NCBI RefSeq assembly: GCF_020740795.1
Contig: NC_067291.1
Coordinates: forward strand, 21,048,780-21,112,779
Reading direction: 5' to 3'
DNA: 64,000 nucleotides
Source of the DNA: Apus apus
Taxonomy: Eukaryota > Chordata > Aves > Apodiformes > Apodidae
Below, one piece after another: positions 45,101-57,400 of the stretch. Below the pieces are notes generated by a model. The model had not been told where the DNA came from, searched no databases, and worked only from the letters and a program-made list of their open reading frames with translations. A program made the position numbers and the translations under genes. Position 1 is the first letter of the stretch. Each line of letters starts with the position of its first letter.

Positions 45101-47432
45101 CTTCCAAGAGGAAGGCCTGTCTCCTGGATGGTGACACACAGTTCCCAGGTTTGCCTTGGTTAAGCACAGAACTGCCCAGGAGTAAATAGACGAGAATTCC
45201 TTGGCAGGAGGCCTGTCTTCTGGGTAACCCTGAAAAGGAGCTTTGTTACTTATCAAAATGCTAATTTTAAACCTGGGGAAGTCACAGTTTCCTACCTTAC
45301 CCGTTACTTCAAGTTCACTACTAAAAAAATCTTCCAAAATAACGTACAAAGTCTGAAGATACAAAACACATTAAAAATGTGAAATATCAACCTCAAGTCA
45401 AGCTAACCTTTGGAAAACACTTTGTGCTTCTATTTCAGACCATGCCATTTTCCTTCTGCAGGTCCTTCCCCAGGGTGGCCTCTGCAAACAAGGAATCTGG
45501 AGCCAAAGCAACCACCTCCCAAGCTCTGTCATCTTTAGTGTTCATACAGGAAGAGCAAGGCAAAGGAAAGCAAAATGGCTTTCTCTGCTGGGCTGGTCCT
45601 TCCCTCCAGGTGCAGCTTCAGCACTAAAATCATAATCCCCTGGAAAGACTTCAGCCTTCTTAGTACATGGAGGGAAACTTCGTTCCTTTTCTAAAACAGC
45701 CCCAGACAGCACAGGTGCCTCCAAGGGAATAATGCTTTGCAATCCAGTTCTCCTGGACACGTTCTGTCCTGGCAGAAAAGTTTCTCACTTTCAAAGGAAG
45801 GAGGAGAAGCCTCACAGAGACAGTGAGTCCAAGACACAGGTGTATATAGACACATTTAACTATCAAATGACAGGCATTCATATAGTTACATTTGACCACA
45901 CTCTCTACAAATGACTGTAGCTGCTCTACAGAGATCCCTTTGCTGCCAGCTGTGAGGTGACACCTGGGGCAGGGTGCGGGCATTGTTACATTCAAGAGGG
46001 AAAATGGACAGTCTGTAACCTACAAAAAAAAGTATCAAATTCTGAAAGACAAGATGCACTGTGTTTTGGGGGCTGTTTATAAGCAAGCACACCCAGCCTA
46101 GGCTCACAGCACAACCGTGTTGGTGTTTTCCAGAGATGCTGGCAATGCAGCCAGAGACCCCCAGGAGGGCTGGCCCAGACAGCAGCACTGCCTCAGAGGG
46201 CACCACACGTGTGGCCACACCACAGCGACCAGGCCACCTCCCACTGTCCATTGCAGCATCTCAGCAGCTTGGTTTGATCAGTTGACCTATTTCCATTCCT
46301 TACATTCAGCAAGCATGTTCCCTGTCTGTTCCCTGGCATCATTTTGCTTTACTGTCCTGATGAAAGCAGCACAAATTGAAGTTTGTGGCACCCACCATTC
46401 CCCCCAGCTGGAATGAGGGAGGAGAAAACAAGCTCTTCAGGACAGTCTGCTTTCACACACCCCAGAAGTTAACATCCCCACGTTTTAAACTCAAGTCCAT
46501 GCAGACACCATTCTTTGAAACACAGTAAAACCCCCTTCCAAACAGGGCCTTCAGTGAACATCCTGGAGGTGATCTGGGCACTAGCAGACACGGAGCTGCA
46601 CAGGAAGGCTGCTGCTGTACTTCCCAGCCGTGGCAATGGGGCCAGGGATGGTGTGGAGGGTGTGAAGAAGTTGGAAACAGGTGTGTAAAAGACACGGTGC
46701 TACCAGAGAGAAGATTCTGGCGCAGCACAGAAGCAGGAGCACAGCACTGCTGCCACAAACGCACCACACTCCAAACCACACACCTGAAAGACTCCAGAGA
46801 GCAAGGGGGAACCAGCCGGGCACTGGAACAGCCCAGAGGCCTGGCAAGCAGCTGGGAAGCAGGAGGTGGATCCCGCAGAGAGCAGCAGACAGCTCTTCGG
46901 GCTGGAGAAGTGTCTGCCTGCTCCCCGGGAAGACCCGACACAGCGAGGACGAGCCCGGGGCAGCAGCGCCCGCGCCGAGCGGGGCTGCAGGAGCTCAGGG
47001 CACGGCCGGGCTCGGTTTCCACTCGGCATTGACTCCTCACGTGTAACCCCCGCCGCCCTTCGCTCCGCACAGGCCCGATCCGCCCCGCCGGGCTCCCGCA
47101 GGAGCCGGCCCGGCCGGGCCCGCGGCCCCGCACACGCGGCACCAGATGGCAGCGGGCCCGGCCGCTCCCCGCCGCCCCGCGCAGGGCCCGCCCGGCCGCA
47201 CCTTCACGTCGTCCTCCTCATCCTCGCCGGCCCAGCGATCGCCGGCCACTCCCGGTACCAGCCGCTTCGCCACCGGCTCCACCACCTCGAAGCTGTCGGC
47301 GTCTGTAGGGGAGGGGAGGGAAGAGGGGTGAGGGGGGGGAGAGGAGGGAGAGGGGTGAGGGGGTGAAGGGGTGAGGGGGCGCGGGCCGCGGGGCCGCCAC
47401 CTACCCCAGGAATCCGCCGCCTCCGCCGCCAT
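39159..47432 (-). CDS. EIF3J: EIF3J, translation initiation factor 3 subunit J (complete)
   Basis: Eight minus-strand exons: 47432-47405, 47302-47202, 42922-42865, 42604-42513, 42048-41934, 40930-40772, 39742-39669, 39290-39159. They sum to 759 nt, giving 252 aa (human 258). The protein starts MAAEAADSWDADSFEVVEPV and has a DRWAGEDEEDDVKDNWDD acidic N-terminus. A charged helix follows (SEKKKIAEKIKEKEKLQKKK), then the conserved core IDAMNPSSKDDFTEFGKLL and a lysine run near residue 212. It ends DYGGYDGEYVQDFEDFM. Known role: a loosely bound eIF3 subunit that contacts the 40S decoding centre and aids initiation and ribosome recycling. All introns are GT-AG. The order relative to SPG11 and CTDSPL2 is as in human. 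A YY1-type motif covers the start codon. Confidence 0.96.
40459..40474. repeat. Short (att)n repeat in EIF3J intron 6
   Basis: The run attattattattatta lies in the 1029-base intron between EIF3J exons 6 and 7. It is a simple microsatellite with no coding content. Confidence 0.8.
42923..47201 (-). other. EIF3J: EIF3J intron 2 (4.3 kb)
   Basis: This is the largest EIF3J intron, between the DDVK exon and the acidic DNWDD exon. It contains two long accidental open frames (43198-43785 plus; 44170-44757 minus), with no splice context or recognisable family. I see no RNA gene or mobile element in it. The donor on the minus strand is gtgcgg, weaker than the others. Confidence 0.7.
47303..47404 (-). 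other. EIF3J: EIF3J intron 1 (102 bp) with G-run-rich purine tract
   Basis: The intron is only 102 bases. On the plus strand, 47307-47379 is almost pure purine with about ten runs of 3-8 G, so the template strand could form G-quadruplexes and the pre-mRNA is C-rich. Minus-strand splice sites are gtaggt and ctacag. Confidence 0.85.
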
Positions 47433-47435
47433 CTT
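47425..47435 (-). promoter_or_regulatory. EIF3J: YY1-type motif on the EIF3J start codon
   Basis: On the minus strand the start context is aagatggcggcgg, matching the YY1 consensus AAGATGGCGGC, the same arrangement as at SPG11. It suggests a short 5' UTR with transcription starting just upstream. Confidence 0.65.
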
Positions 47436-47561
47436 CCCGCCGGCGCTGGCAGCTCCCCCGGCGGCGCAGCCCAGCGCGCGGGGCACGCCGGGACGGCGGC
47501 GGACGGGCTGCGGGGCCGCCCCCCCCGCGGGCGGGGCCGCCACGGCGGGCGGGCCGGGAGC

Positions 47562-47594
47562 CGTGTCCGTGTGTGTGTCTGTGTGTCCGTGTGT

Positions 47595-47632
<38 letters not shown>

Positions 47633-47640
47633 GTGTCCGT
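47562..47640. repeat. (GT)n microsatellite upstream of EIF3J
   Basis: An interrupted gt repeat of about 75 bases, with tct and tcc interruptions, lies about 130 bases upstream of the EIF3J start codon inside the CpG island. The longest pure stretch is at 47600-47630. Open frames through it are artefacts. Such tracts can adopt Z-DNA and vary in length. Confidence 0.9.
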
Positions 47641-50600
47641 CCCTCCGCGGCCGGCCCGGGCGCAGGGCCCTGCCGCGGGAGGCCCTGCCGGAGGGCAGCC
47701 CCGGCCGGCCGCTCTCCGGGCGGTTGAACGCGCTGACGAGGGGCATGGTCGGTAAATGCTCAGCAGCGTTTATCCCGGTCTCGTCAGGGGCATAAAGCGG
47801 GCGGAGACCTGCAGCGGGGCCTCTAGAGGGGAGGAGAACAGCCGGGCAGTCTCTGCCTGGCTCCCCCCCGAGCCCGCTGGAGGTTTCCGGACGCTTCTCC
47901 CGGCCCCGGGGAAGCAGGAGCCCGGGGAGCCGGCCCGGCCCGGGGAGCCGGGCGAGCTCTCCTGCAGCAGCTGTTTCTGGGCATTGCTCTTGAAAACGTG
48001 CAAGAAACGGGCACAAACGTGGAGCAGAACAGGACAGGAAAACGGGGGATGCTTTAAAGGAGAAAATCCTATTAAAGAATGTATTGGGGAATTAATCTCG
48101 GAGTTACCCTCCTATCTAGTCCGAATTCCTTATCTCTGCAGCCATCCCTCCTTTTCTCCTTAGGGAAAGAAAACAAAACAAAAGTAAGCAGCACACTCTT
48201 TTAAAGATCTTTTACCCATTAAAAATATGAATGCACCATCCTAGCACAGCAAAAGGCAAGGACTAGGAAAGCCCTGCAAACGCTGCCAGCTCAGCTTCTG
48301 AGCTGCCTTTCCTTGGGAAAAGTTCATCCCCACAAAGTCTACACGGTGCCATAAACTCAATATTCTGTGAGGGCAATTATGAGGCTGCAAAGAACCGTGC
48401 AGTGATTTGGAGCACGTTAAGTATAAAAATACTGTGTGTTTACACAGCACATTTAAAGTAATTTAAGCATTTGGATTAAAACAGTTCTCTGTTATGCCTG
48501 TTGTGTAGATGGGGAAATTAAGGCACAAATTACAAAAACCCAGCACAGCTCTGGGCCAGACTGCCTTCTAGGACAGCAGGCAGCTCTGAGCCTGGGGAAG
48601 TCTAAAGATCTGCTTAGAAGAAACTAATAAAAATGAGACAGATTGGGCCGTGTGGTCATTTTACAAAAGTTATCCACTGGAATATGTATCACATATTGAA
48701 AATAGGACTCAAAGCAAGACCATTTTAACAGAATCTGCTGTGGTAATTTTAGTACATAGAACACACCTGGGTTTTTTCTTGTTTGGCCTCCAGTGTCCTT
48801 AGTTTTTGAAACACATGCAGAGGACTTCTCTTCCTCACCATTTAAAGGCTGAAAGCTGCTGTGAGCAATGTCTTGCTTTACAGAAGCCACTCTTCAATGG
48901 AGGGTGGTATCAGCTAAGAATCACAAAATCAGGAGCCTGAGCACATGTATTTAATATAAATCTTTATGATTCTATACACTAGAAATGACTGCAGAAGAAA
49001 CACGAATGTGTGGAACATGAGTTCTCTTCCAATTGTATTTACAAGATTCAGTCTCTCAGTACAATGACATTTTTTGCAAGTACAAAAAAAAATAAAGCAA
49101 AACAGCATCACGCTGCATGGTCACCACAAGGAAAATAGTGATGTGCTTCACAAAGTCCAAACAGGTTAACCCCCAGCAGACCATCCTCGCTTGCTTCCAA
49201 ACAAAACCACTTCCTGCCAATGCTTGGGTTTGTTTTTTTTTTTAGTACTTTACTTTTTTTTTTTTTACAAAATTATAACTACTGGCTAAGAAAATGATGC
49301 AGCTATGCCACTTCTCATCAGCCAGTTATCACCTTGTTTAGGATTTAAGCATCAAGAACCTAAGATGCAAATCTGAAATGAGGTGGGTTTGGAGCAACCC
49401 AACTTTGAGAGCAGTCATCACATCAGCATCTTCACAGGGAGACACTGTCCTCCAGCTGAATCATTTCATGTGACAATCCTTTTTTTCCAGAAAAAAACAT
49501 CTTCCCATGAACTTCACTTGGCCATTGCTCCCCAGCAGCTCTTGCTGAGCTGGGTCTAGCAGCCCCTGTCACCACAATCCCACCTTCTCCCCTTCCTGGG
49601 TTCTCAAGAGCAGATTTTGGCTGGATCAGCTCCCAGCACAGGCTCACCTGAGGCTGAAGGAGCACCAGTGCTGGCAAGAGAAAGCGCGTAGGGAATGTGA
49701 CCAGAGAGGGAAGGACAAGCAGGAGACAAAGCCTCCCTGCACCTGGTCAGCCCAGACTGCTGGGGAGTGCTGCTGCAGTCCCAGGTTTTCCTGCCAGTCC
49801 TCACATTCCAACTTTGGACTGTTCACAGAACGGATTTTAAAGTCCCTTTTAACTCCAGTCCTCAAAACAATCTTTTGTTGGCTGAAGATCCTGACACCTG
49901 TGGTGGATCACTTCTCCTGGGAAGAGGCATTTGTCCTCTGAGAAGGTGGACAGTTCCCTTGCTCCGGAGGTGAGAGCCATGGACAATTGGCAGTGCACTG
50001 AGGTCTGAGGCCCACACAGAGCCTGTGGCTGTGGTGGCTTTAGTCTTTGATGAGTTTAAAAAGGTTTAATAGCATGAAACGTGGAACTGGCGTGGCTGCA
50101 GATCACAGGTACCATCTGCCACACAGGTCCACAGAAGCCCTGTCACCAGAAAAACACTGCCCCTTCTCCTGAAGGCTCTACTGAGAGTGGAAGACATAAT
50201 TTTCATATAAAAGTGATGATTTTCTCTTGGCACCTGCTGGAACAAACTTGCCCAGCTGAGCTGACAGCACACCAGAAGGTACTGCCAGTTTTAAAATGTG
50301 ATTTTCTGGCCTCGACTTCCCCAGTTCCATGAAATTCTAGCTCAGCTGCTGGGCTGTGCAGGCACGGGTCTGACAGGGAGCTCCGAGCTTCACAAAGGTG
50401 TGTCTGCTGGTCCTTCAGGTGCCACAGAGCACAGCACAGGGCAGGAGGCTCCAGGGAATCTTCCACTTCCCCACACTCGGGTGTACCCAGGGCTGCTCCA
50501 GTCCGGGCTCAGCAGGATGCACAGCAAGGGCCTGAGCTGGTTCAGCAGCCGCAGCTCCCGGGGACAGAGGCAGGGGCTCCCCTTCTTTTTCATGTGACTT

Positions 50601-52405
50601 GTGAAGTTATGAGCCTCATCATCTGCTGCGACACGCTAACGATACATGGTTGATTCAAGCAGGGTCAGACACAGAACGAAGGGTTCAGGTTGCAGTGTGA
50701 TGCTGCAAGGAGGCCAGAACCAGGAGGAAAAATAAAGGAATACGGGCAGTTACTCAGCAGGGTCGCAGTGCTTGTGTGTTCCTGGAGAGGTTCCCTCACC
50801 AACCCAGCCAGCCCTACTGTTACAGGCTGCTCCAGACTGTGGCCCTCAGGACAGGCTGATGAGGTTTCTACCCCCTCTGCCTCCTCCTCACCTTCCTGGT
50901 CCCTCTCCCCAGCAGGGCTCAAACCATAATGTGGAAAAGGGGCCTCATCTAGGGAGGGAGGAAAGAAAGGGGTTTCAGAAAGGACACTTGCTCCTCACAG
51001 TGAGAGACAGCAAGCTGTGCACAGCACTCACAGACCAGATTCCTTCTGATAACATGTTTAAATCCTTTGTTTTACAGGTCTCCTGAACCTGCCTTTGGTT
51101 CATACTACTCTTGTGGGAGATTTTTTATCAGGGCTTGAAACATTCAGGCTTTCTGATACATTTCAAAAGTAATGAAAAAAATGTTTTCCTACACTGATGG
51201 AAGGTGAAATGAATCAAAGGTGGAAAGGAGGCCAATAATAGCAAGGTGAACACTAGCCAAGCTCTACAGCAACTTCAGTAAAAAAAAAGAAATTGAACAT
51301 GTACTGCCAAAAAAGTATGAACGATGTTGTTTTGCTGTCAGAATTAAGAATGCTCAAACCTAGAACTGAATACACATGGACATGTAAAGTTAACACATGA
51401 TTACCATGATCAAGCAACAGACCACAAATGAAATCATAAAGGACTTTGGAATTAGGATGTGTTTTCTAGAAATACATAAATTGGAGTAAATGATACAGCT
51501 GCAAGGTTAACTGCTGCAGTTGCACAACCCTACATTCAAGACTCGAGCAGCACACACAGCTGAGCCTCCCCCCATTGCCAGTGTCACTCTGGCTGTGCAC
51601 AGTCTGACCCAGACTCATCTCAGAGAAACATTCAAGTCTCACCCTCGAGACAGCGAGGGGAAAATAAAACCTGACAGATTATAACTCTGCTTCATGCAAA
51701 GACCTTTCACACCAGAAGCGTTTGACATTTTTAGGAACTTACATTTTGAAGAAGGTAGACTCATTCTGCAAAGAAGGTTCAGAATGATAAATACCAGACT
51801 TGCAGCACATTAAAATATTAATATTTAATATGTTTACTAAGCAGCCTCTTATTTTTGTTGTGCATCTATGTAGAACTAAATCCCTCAATTTACATTTCCG
51901 TTTCCCTCACTGATCTGATCATCACAACACAGATACAGCTGTAAAGTGCAATGTATGCTTTGGTTTCCTTAACTAAAGAAAGCACTTGGAGAATGGTTGG
52001 AGCCAAAGATAGGACCCACGTGTGGAAGGACATTCTTGGAACAGATCATCGTCTCTCTTTACAGCCAGAGAAGAGCAATGAACTACTGAACAAAATCAGC
52101 TTCATTCTGGTAACTGGTGAATTTTAAAGCAGCTCTGTTATGTCAATTACCTGGAGAAATTTGGAAGACTTCCACATTAAACCAGGATTCACTGTTAAAC
52201 TAATTAAAAAGAATAATTAAAAAAAATCTCAGATTTCGATTTACACGTTAACGAACAACTAAAAAAAGAGTTGGCAAACCATGTAGCAACTCAAATACAA
52301 GCTGACCATTTTCAGAATCTATAAATATTTCCAGAACCATCTTATTGACATAAAAACAGGAGGGAAGGGGCTGGTTACAGGTTCACACGTCTGCGCAAGA
52401 GCATA
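47640..52405. other. Spacer between EIF3J and CTDSPL2, possibly including distal 3' UTR
   Basis: After the CpG island ends near 47980 the sequence is non-coding. It has several poly-A/poly-T runs (49229-49265) and no recognisable gene. CTDSPL2 is read towards this block. Part of it could be a longer CTDSPL2 3' UTR, since an ATTAAA on the minus strand near 48950-48955 could act as a distal signal. I cannot decide this from sequence. Confidence 0.5.
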
Positions 52406-52409
52406 TATA

Positions 52410-54430
52410 AAGGTCATGTTATGTACATTTTATTTCAATAAAGACATAAGACAAACAGCGTAAAGATGCCCAGATGCCCTAAAGATAAATACATTTAAAA
52501 GATTCTCATTAAAATGAATCTGTAGTATTTCTTTCCTGCAAGCAAAATACCTTTCTTTAAATACAAAAAAAATCAGTATTCTGAATTGCAAATGTTTTCA
52601 CTTTTTGCAGAAAATCTGCCATGATGATTTGCTTTTTTAATGAATAAGGATTTTCCACAAAACAGGCTTGCTCTACATGCTAATTCTTTAAACAGTTCAG
52701 TGACACAATGTGCTAGCTACATACACAACAGATAATATAGTAAGAAAACACTCAACCTGATGAAAAGTTAAAATCTTCATTAATACACTGGAAAAAGTTG
52801 ACATAACTCATGCCTTTTAAAATCAAAAATACAAAAATTAAATGTTTTCCTAAAAAGATTTTCCTTATTTTAAGGACTCATTTGAAAATGAAGCTGCATG
52901 TAATTTGTACAATAAAATTGTACAAGTAAACAGGTAATATACATAAAAAATTAATTGACATACTTCTCAATTATGAGTCGTCCACCTTTAATTTCCAATA
53001 CTGTACTTTCTTAACAAGCATACAAAATATCAAACTTCTCTTTAGAAAAAGTGCCGTTCTGTGACATCTTTTACACACAAACAGTCTGAGCCTGTGGCGC
53101 GTTAATGCAGTCGAGAGGCAAAGCATCCTAACTTTTACAAATTATACCTTCCATAAAAAGCCTCCGGAAAAGGAGATTACACACCATTATAAAAATATCC
53201 ACCTCTTGTAGTGGCTGCATTAGAGACCCAAGGCTGAGAGACTATTTCCATAGAGCGTAGAAACCACTATGACAGCAGGCTGCCTGCCGGAGTGTCGGGA
53301 GCACTGTGCAGGGCCACTGCCTGTCCCCCCACTGGCACCCCCAGCCTGGGGCTGATTGTAGCCAGGAGTGCCAGGGGGCACGGGCAGCCCCTGCCACACA
53401 CCTGGAAATACTGAGCCACTGTGCAGAATACTTCAATCCTGGAGGAAACAGAAGGCAGCAGTAACTGAATTGCATCAAACCTAGGAGGTGACCAAACTAG
53501 TTCTCCTTGCAAGATCTGCATGCACAGCATAGTCTGAGGTATTCCTTGTCCATCAGTTGGTTGTGCCACTGCAAGATATCGTCTGTCCAGAGTACATGCC
53601 ATCACAATGGTTTAAAATATTCTGAATATTAGTAATTCTTATATTCTTATCTAGCCAGTCTCTTGATTTTTGAAAAGATTTCAACTACAGTAGAATATTA
53701 CAGAAAGAAAATATAAATGCAGGGTTTTCCTTTCTAAATGAAACTTACATGGACTAAAACTAGAGAATATTTTTAAACAAATATACAGGATGCAGGCAGA
53801 CGAAGCAGGAAAACGGCCATCCAACTGTTTAATAAAAAACTAACAAAATTTGGCTATTTCCAGAAAATCTATGAAGCGCCTCAACTAAAAGGAATGCATA
53901 ATGAAATTCTAATCTAATACAGGTCAAAAATGTAAAAAGGTTATAAACCTTAACAGGAAAAATAAAACAACTTTTACTGGCCATTCCTGTTGAAATGAGA
54001 ATCTTAAAAGTAACAGAAAAGTGGCTACAAACCCACTTAGAGCACCAAACAGAGAGAAAATCAGAGTCCATTTTCAATCTCTGTTGTATCATAAAATCCT
54101 GTGTTTCTACAGGTCAAACTGCTGGTGGCAGAAACAGAATTCTTTATAAACTGCAGATGTCCTGTACATAAAAAAATTTCCTTGGAGTTGCACTAGTTCT
54201 AAAGACTTTTCTGTTCTAGCCTACCGACTGCGTCGTACTGTATCGTACTGAATGGATTCCACCTCAGGTATCGAGTCTCTTCCTGTAACCCTTGATTATT
54301 GTTGGGCACCAAAGATAAGAAAAGCAAGACGGGGTACAAAAATGCAAAATTTCAACAGTAATGGCAATGTTTTGTTTTAGTCCAAAAGGGTCCTGCACTT
54401 TCTCCCCCTTCAATAAGTGGACAAAAGGCT
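52410..54430 (-). other. CTDSPL2: CTDSPL2 3' UTR (inferred)
   Basis: This AT-rich block directly follows the CTDSPL2 stop codon at 54431-54433 in transcript sense and has no significant open frame. A long AU-rich 3' UTR would suit post-transcriptional control. Its extent is inferred from one poly(A) signal only. Confidence 0.5.
52429..52434 (-). other. CTDSPL2: Candidate CTDSPL2 poly(A) signal
   Basis: The plus-strand tttatt reads AATAAA on the minus strand, about 2.0 kb after the CTDSPL2 stop codon. It would end a 3' UTR spanning about 52410-54430. Later, weaker signals towards 48950 are also possible. Confidence 0.4.
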
Positions 54431-57400
54431 TTAATCTGGGGGTAGCAAGTCATGCAAGCGAAATCTGTCTCTGATGTGAGGTCGGACATCTTCATTCTGT
54501 AGGAGGGAAAGAAAGGTGCCAGGTTTAGGAGAAGGAACACATCTCTAAAGCAGATTTTAACAGGGCCCGTTTCCTAACACCAGCATTTTCTGGTAACAAA
54601 ATATAAGCCATGAATATGTGTGGTTAGAAGAGACTTACAAAATAGTTACATAACATTCCCAATTTCGCAGTAATTTATTTGCAGGTTAAGAATAAAGGCA
54701 CCATCACAGCCAACAACAGGCATTATCCCATCTACATGCCTAAGGATTCTCCATTTCATTACAATTGATGCTACAGTTCTCCATTTTTTTTATTAGAGCA
54801 CAGCTAGGAATGATGACATTCTGTCTTTTACCATGTAAGTCAGTCCTTATGCATACTTGAGTTCCTGCCCAGAGAATCCCTTTCAAAGAGAGACAGATGT
54901 GACTTTCAGCAATCTCAGTCTCAGGGACCCAAGAAGTCTTAAAACACATGAAAACCCTTCAAAGAGCTAATTGCCATATTGAGGGATTACAGCCAAATAA
55001 AGGGAACACTTACCAGCTCTACAAGTTTCTCCAGAAATGGAATCAATTTTAGGAGTTCATTGTCATTTTTATCCATGAACCAGCTTTCTATAGGAATTCC
55101 ATTTGAAAGCTAAGGGAAAATAAAAAAAATAATAATCAACACAGGATTTATACTTCATTTGCCTAAAAATATAACCTATGAAACAGCCTTTTTGGGAAAA
55201 AAACCCCAACAATTTCCAAGTTAGAATTTATTAATTAAAGTATTTTTCCTCTAAAGTTTGTATTAAAATTCACATCCCAGGTATCTCCTTCCTTTGGACA
55301 CACAGCTACAAAAACATCCACATTTTGTGTAAGAACTCAGTCTGCAGTTGCCCTTCATGAAAATAAAAGTAAGAAAGCCTGGTGAATTGTTAGTTTAATT
55401 GGTACATTTCAATGCAAACTTGATCCCAATGCCCAAACAAGAAGTTAAATGAAAAAGCAGCGTTTCCGTGTCCTCCTCCAGAAGGTTTGCTGCCACATCT
55501 GAGGCTGCTGCCAGCAGTGTCCTCACCTGGTAAGCAAAGGCTTGCGGTGAATTGTCAATGATGATGGTTTTTGAAAGATCTCTACCCAGAATGTTTAGAT
55601 CCTTTATGTAATTGCCTTGCACACAAACACAATGCTCGCGGAAAAGTCGATGCCTGTGATTAAAGTAAAATACTGATTAATACGACAAACGACATCACCT
55701 GTGCTGCACAGGGGAAAGAGGAGTGAACACTGCCAAATGTTACCTCCCTTTCTGCAGGGGGTTGCATGTATTTCAACAGAAAAGCTCAATTCAGGTGTAA
55801 CAAACATTTGTTACATCTTGCTTTCTAACCACTTTGGCACATGGGTTGTCCAAGGGACCCCAAATAACCCAACGATTTTGCAAGGCCCCAGGATCAGAGA
55901 TGAGCTCCGCACAGGAGCCAGTTGGTGGGGTTTTCCCTGCTCCTCTGCTGTGCTCCAGCTGTGGAGCACGGGCCACCCCATGCTGCCCACCAGGACACAG
56001 AGTAGCACAGGAAGGATGTGCTGGTTTGTGTTACCTCTGCTGGCAATTGACCTGTTCCAGTTACTGGAGCTTGAAAAAAGCCTCCAGGACAAAACATCCC
56101 ATCAACTCCTTCATTCCCGATTAGCCTACTCCCTTTTCATTTATTACAGCAGGAAAAGTCAACAGATAGATAGACTAAAACGACTCAGATTTAAAAAAAA
56201 AACAGGAATAAACCCAAGATTTCATGGGATATCATTGTAATTATGATTTCAAAATAAATCATGTGAAATGGACAGATTTTGAGTTTTCCAAAGCTGCATT
56301 ACAATGCTGTTTCTTTAAGGCTGCTTATATTTTTAAATGAAGTTTGAAGAAGCTGTACATAGTGTGCTTAATTACACAAAGGGGTTGAATTCCTAATGTT
56401 GCCATGGAGGAAAATAAGCTGATGCCTCGGCAGGGAATGGATTTATATATAGATTCTGAGCCACACGTGTGGAGTGCCTGACACGTCTACCTTTGGCCTA
56501 ATGTCAAAACTAATCATGCCTTGATGTCAGCTTTTCAGTGGCACATGAATCACACTAAATTAATGCATCACATGAATCTTTCTGCCAGTTCTTAGAATGT
56601 TGTTTGGCTACTTTATGATCTTTTTTCCTGTCCCTGACGCAGTTGAAACTGCAGTCCTGAATCACAGGCATTCTGTTCTTGGAGAAGGATCTGGAACACC
56701 ACGGGTGCACACTCAGCCTCATTTTCCCTAAGTGCAGACATGGCACTTGCTCGCATGTCCTGCTGGGCTCAGACATTCCAGGGGCTGGAATTCTTTGAAA
56801 ATCTAGCCCCGCTTGCCTGTTCCAAAGGCAGAGGCAAGCCAGCCTACCACAACCAGGAGGGGATCCTGTCGTGCGTGCCACATCAGAACAAGCAGCAAGA
56901 TACAGTGTTCCTGGATGAAAACTAGTGCACAGGGCATTGCTGCACTCCCAAGGAAAATGAGTTACCATGTGCCTTAACTGCCAAATGAAAACAATGGATG
57001 CAGCCACTCAGTCCAAACAGTAAGTTTGTTATGTGCAGAAAATCAAGTTTTCACTGAAGAATGATGCAGGGAAGTGCTTTGCCAGTGATGTCCCAGGCAC
57101 AGATTTTATGCAGCTCTGGCTCTCATCAGGCAGAGTTGTTTACTTCCCTCACTTGGGACACCCCCTGCTGCCCCAATAGATGCTGATTGTGAGGATAACT
57201 ATACAACTCTTAACTTATAAATAATACATCCATTTTGAATAGTTTAAAAGTAATCAGAAACTCAGTTCATTTTCTGTATTTCTGATGTGTGTTGCAAAGC
57301 AGCTCCAGCACATTTTGGACCCTGTGACAAGCCTAATGTGCAGCAGAGAATGACTGGGAAGGGGTTTGGCCAAAGGGGAACTGCCTGGCAGCAGGAACTC

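Larger units (their letters stand above)
46880..47980. promoter_or_regulatory. EIF3J: CpG island at the EIF3J promoter
   Basis: CpG-dense sequence covers EIF3J exons 1-2, the short first intron and about 500 bases upstream of the start codon. No TATA box is apparent. This fits a constitutive promoter driving EIF3J on the minus strand. Confidence 0.8.

Noticed and set aside
46453-47142. Minus-strand 229-codon open frame near the EIF3J CpG island
   Set aside because: It lies in EIF3J intron 2 and the CpG island, where stops are rare; Arg/Gly/Pro-rich with no family match.
47756-48163. Plus-strand 135-codon open frame upstream of EIF3J, possible divergent gene
   Set aside because: It begins in the CpG island but has no recognisable family, splice partner or conserved pattern; it could at most be part of an unstable upstream antisense RNA.
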